In this document: positions 61,393-64,000 of the stretch, one piece after another
Numbering within the stretch: position 1 is the stretch's first letter
Layout: each line of letters begins with the position of its first letter
Source of the DNA: Dermacentor variabilis
Lineage: Eukaryota; Arthropoda; Arachnida; Ixodida; Ixodidae
Direction of reading: 5' to 3'
DNA length: 64,000 nucleotides
Assembly (NCBI RefSeq): GCF_050947875.1
Contig: NC_134574.1
Location: forward strand, 102,829,469-102,893,468
Made by a program: the position numbers and the translations under genes
Notes under the pieces: model-generated
Told to the model about the DNA's origin: nothing
What the model saw: only the letters and a program-made list of their open reading frames with translations
Database searches by the model: none

Positions 61393-62633
61393 AAGTGTAA
61401 TACTTCTGCCACAGTGCAATGTGCCATGTGAGGCAATGACAACGCTCAACCCTCTCAGAGGTTATAAAATATGGCGCGCAACAACGCCTCAAGCAACCAC
61501 CTCTCCCGGTGTGTTGTGTGTACTACGCAAACAAACAGCACTGGTGCACTCAAGGTAACGTTTAACATCAACTCACCACTCTCGTGTTAGCTCAAACGTT
61601 GAAGAAATTGAGCTGTAGCAGTCAACATCACCACCAATTATCGTCAAGCAAAGCATCCAGCACGGAAAGCTTCGCTTACATCGATTGCCAGAGTGCGTGG
61701 GATCTGCATAATTTTTAATGCCATTTTTTAATTTTCTGTTTGACTTTTCGATTGTTTTCTCTTCTTTTAACATTTTTTTTGCTTCTCATTCAGCCAAAGT
61801 GTATTAATCACCTGTTACGAAGGGTACATACCGACACAAGTGCAGTTCACCTTCAGTTCAGTTCAGTTCACCTTCCGGTTAGATGGGCTGTCATACTTGC
61901 TGCCACTTCGTCGAGCCGCAGAAGGTTAATTAAAGTGAATTCTTGCCTTGGTCCAATCATTTTAAAAAAAAAACACGTGAGGCGTGGCCATGCACGGCGT
62001 GGACTCTGTGGCCGACGACAGTTTCGCACTGTCTTGGCTTGGTGCGGCTCGGCTCGCAACATATGGTGCGAGCCGAACCTCACCGACTCCTTACCGTCCA
62101 GTATGCCGTACGGAAGGCCTTCCCGTACAGTAAAGTGCGTGCACGCGCAGTCCTTGACCGGTACGGTAATTTACCGCACTTACTGTACGGTAACTTCGCA
62201 CTGCTAAAGCTCGCTGATAAAGCGACAACTGCATAAAAACGCGTGAACAGATTCCAGCTGCTGCAAATTGGTTTAGATAGTCGTGTAGCCTGTCTCGCTC
62301 CAAAACGAACGCGCAGTGGTCGCTACGCGTCAAATCTAGCTTCGTAAGCGCTCCGCGCTGGAGCTTTGTACACACTGTTCTTTTTGTTGTGCACTAATAT
62401 AAGCCAATGTGTGCAGCTCGGGTCTGCGCCAAGATGGAGACGCGACTGCTGGAACCTGGCTCATTCGTGCCGATGTTTTCTCGCGCTTAGAACAACAGAA
62501 GTAAGGTTGCAGCTACACCGTAGCACACGTCGAGTATTCGCAAATTAGCATTTCTCTCTCTCTCACGCTAGCGCACATTTGTTCAGTCTTCGCGTTGTTC
62601 AGACTCAGCTGGTTGCTCTCTATTATGTTTCAG
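61393..62633. other. Intergenic; dyad-rich block at 62045-62200
   Basis: GGCTCGGCTCGCAAC...GTGCGAGCCGAACC (about 62046-62078) and CGTACGGAAGGCCTTCCCGTAC with CAGTAAAGTGCG...CGCACTTACTG (about 62107-62195) form nested dyads. Probably an inverted-repeat element. No gene. Confidence 0.45.
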
Positions 62634-62830
62634 CGGTGACGACCTCGATCTCACATTCGATCCCGAACGACAATACCAGAATATGCTCCAAGCACTTTGT
62701 CAGCGGAGAAAAAAGCACTCGGCTGCCAATTCGCCAAAACCTCTACCATTGTGAGTTGCAAGGCATGCTCCAAGCAATGAAGCTACAAATGACAGTTGAA
62801 AAACGTCCACGGGCATATTCGCTGACTTAA
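62634..62830 (+). pseudogene. THAP-like zinc finger fragment
   Basis: After a splice-acceptor-like TATTATGTTTCAG the frame reads through NTRICSKHFVSGEKSTRLPI, matching the second half of the THAP domain (C...H of the C2CH set, with RICSKHF). The first Cys pair would lie in an upstream exon, which I could not find. The AVPTF end of the domain is missing, and the frame ends at 62830. Probably a decayed exon or a piece of a P-type transposase gene. Confidence 0.5.
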
Positions 62831-62913
62831 GTGGCATGAAAAAAAGTTTTGTTAACTTACTTTGAGTTCAACATCGTAAGCATGCTTGCTTTGTTGTGAA
62901 AAACACTTTGCGA

Positions 62914-63149
62914 CCTGCGGTGGTTACTTAGCGGCTATGGTGTTGGACTGCTCAGCACGAGGTCGCGGGATCAAATCCCTGCCACGGCGGCCGCATTTCT
63001 ATGGGGGCAAAATGCGAAAGCACCCGTGTACTAAGATTAGGTCCACGTTAAACAACCCCAGGTGGTCCAAATCATTGCGGAGTCCCCCACTACGGCGTGC
63101 CTCATAATCAAATTGTGGTTCTGGCACCTAAAAATCCATAATTGAATTT
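62914..63149 (+). mobile_element. Ruka-type SINE
   Basis: CCTGCGGTGGTTACTTAGCG head, GGGATCAAATCCCTGCC B box (one change), GCGGCCGCATTTCTATGGGG and body to AAAAATCCATAATTGAATTT. Confidence 0.88.
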
Positions 63150-64000
63150 CAGCACTTCGCTGAGATGTCCGTGCTGTTTACTTCTTTGACACGATACACA
63201 TGGTTGTAGTGGTAAATTCCAAAGTTAGCCTCGATGTCTTCGATTGCCTTAAGATCACTATTTAGAACGACCGACAGGTTTCAAACGAGCGCCGCAAAAG
63301 CATGCCTCCTTAGCAGTGGCCGCCTCAGCAGTGTTTCGCGGAACTGACACAGTGACACGGAATTGACACGGCTGAGCGCATCGCTGCGCCGCCTGAAGAT
63401 TGAAGGTAAACAATTCTATGAAAAACGGGAAAGTTTCAGTGCCCCGCATCACTGGCGTGGTGTCCTCATATGTGATTCCTATATCTTGTGAAAAAAAAAG
63501 TACGTGTGACAGACAGACAGCTGCTTGAAGGGCCGTGCCGTGCCTAAATGATGTTGCGGCAGTCACGCCTAATTGCGGCCTCCAGGGGGCATTATGACCT
63601 CCCAATACCGGAGCTCTCCTCTCCCGCACCCCTCTCGTGACGTCACAACCAACCCCCGAGGCGGCGTGCTCGGCAGCAGCCGCAGTCGCGAATTCTGAGT
63701 AAGAGGCAACGCATTCCTGAATGCGGCAGTATGCATGAATGTGTCGTGGTAAATTCACCTTTTGCATGTTCCGATTGTGCATGCACTGGCTGTCCCTAGA
63801 GTCGAGTGCCAGAATCGTTTCGTACGGCGCATGGCCTCCGAGATTTACCGCGGTGGACCTAGGAGGCCATGTACGGCGACGTTGGTTCGTTCAGCAGACG
63901 ACGTGCGCACATGCTTTGGTGGGAAAGCGAGAGCTTGGCGGCGTGGTTGAACACGTGCGAAGGCGTGTCATACCTTAAGTCGGTGCGGCATTGATTGCTC
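63150..64000. other. Intergenic, no gene recognised
   Basis: A minus frame at 63258-63782 (174 residues) has no recognised domain. Nothing else to report. Confidence 0.45.

Noticed and set aside
63258..63782. 174-residue minus frame as a gene
   Set aside because: No domain, no splice or promoter support, and unremarkable composition.

Overview
This window is nuclear DNA of an arthropod, most likely a hard tick (Ixodidae, probably metastriate). The main reasons are many copies of a tRNA-derived SINE that matches the ixodid Ruka family, degraded non-LTR retrotransposon ends with AATAAA tails, long (TA)n and (ACAT)n microsatellites, foldback elements, and very low gene density. There are no bacterial-style operons, ribosome binding sites, rRNA or functional tRNA genes, or CRISPR arrays.

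Only one protein-coding gene is secure: a GC-rich, uninterrupted 472-codon frame at 43017-44435 (+). It encodes a bZIP transcription factor of the Giant / PAR-related group. It has a CtBP-type repression motif near the N-terminus, a conserved-looking Arg-Pro-Phe-Lys-Ala-Tyr block in the middle, an Asn-Gly-rich linker, and a C-terminal basic region with a five-leucine zipper. An initiator plus DPE pair near 42013, a possible donor at 42096, an acceptor at 42979-42980 and a poly(A) signal at 45734 suggest a short non-coding first exon, an intron of about 0.9 kb and a 3' UTR of about 1.3 kb with two Pumilio-type sites. Two further exon-like pieces are weak: a Cys-rich first-exon candidate at 58131-58285 and a THAP-like fragment at 62634-62830.

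The rest is repeat-rich intergenic DNA. 1-9.9 kb: pyrimidine-rich DNA, two long palindromes, Ruka copies and a LINE end. 9.9-10.5 kb: a 593-bp (ACAT)n tract. 10.5-24 kb: mostly unassigned DNA with a foldback element, LINE tails and a Penelope-like end. 25-28 kb: two sibling Ruka copies and a second foldback element. 28-31 kb: nothing recognised. 31-41 kb: (TA)n tracts, head-to-head copies of a second SINE family, a LINE end, Ruka fragments, a small inverted-repeat element and a 102-bp tandem duplication. 42-46 kb: the bZIP locus. 46-53 kb: decayed RTE-like and other LINE pieces. 53.8-54.5 kb: an LTR-like sequence with a 54-bp minisatellite. 56.1-58.0 kb: a 1,885-bp element with 33-bp terminal inverted repeats and an 8-bp target duplication. 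59-63 kb: LINE and Ruka copies.

I found no convincing undescribed multi-gene system. The most useful leads are the bZIP gene with its regulatory elements, the 8-bp-TSD transposon beside a candidate first exon, the foldback palindromes that share a head sequence, and the LTR-like minisatellite.
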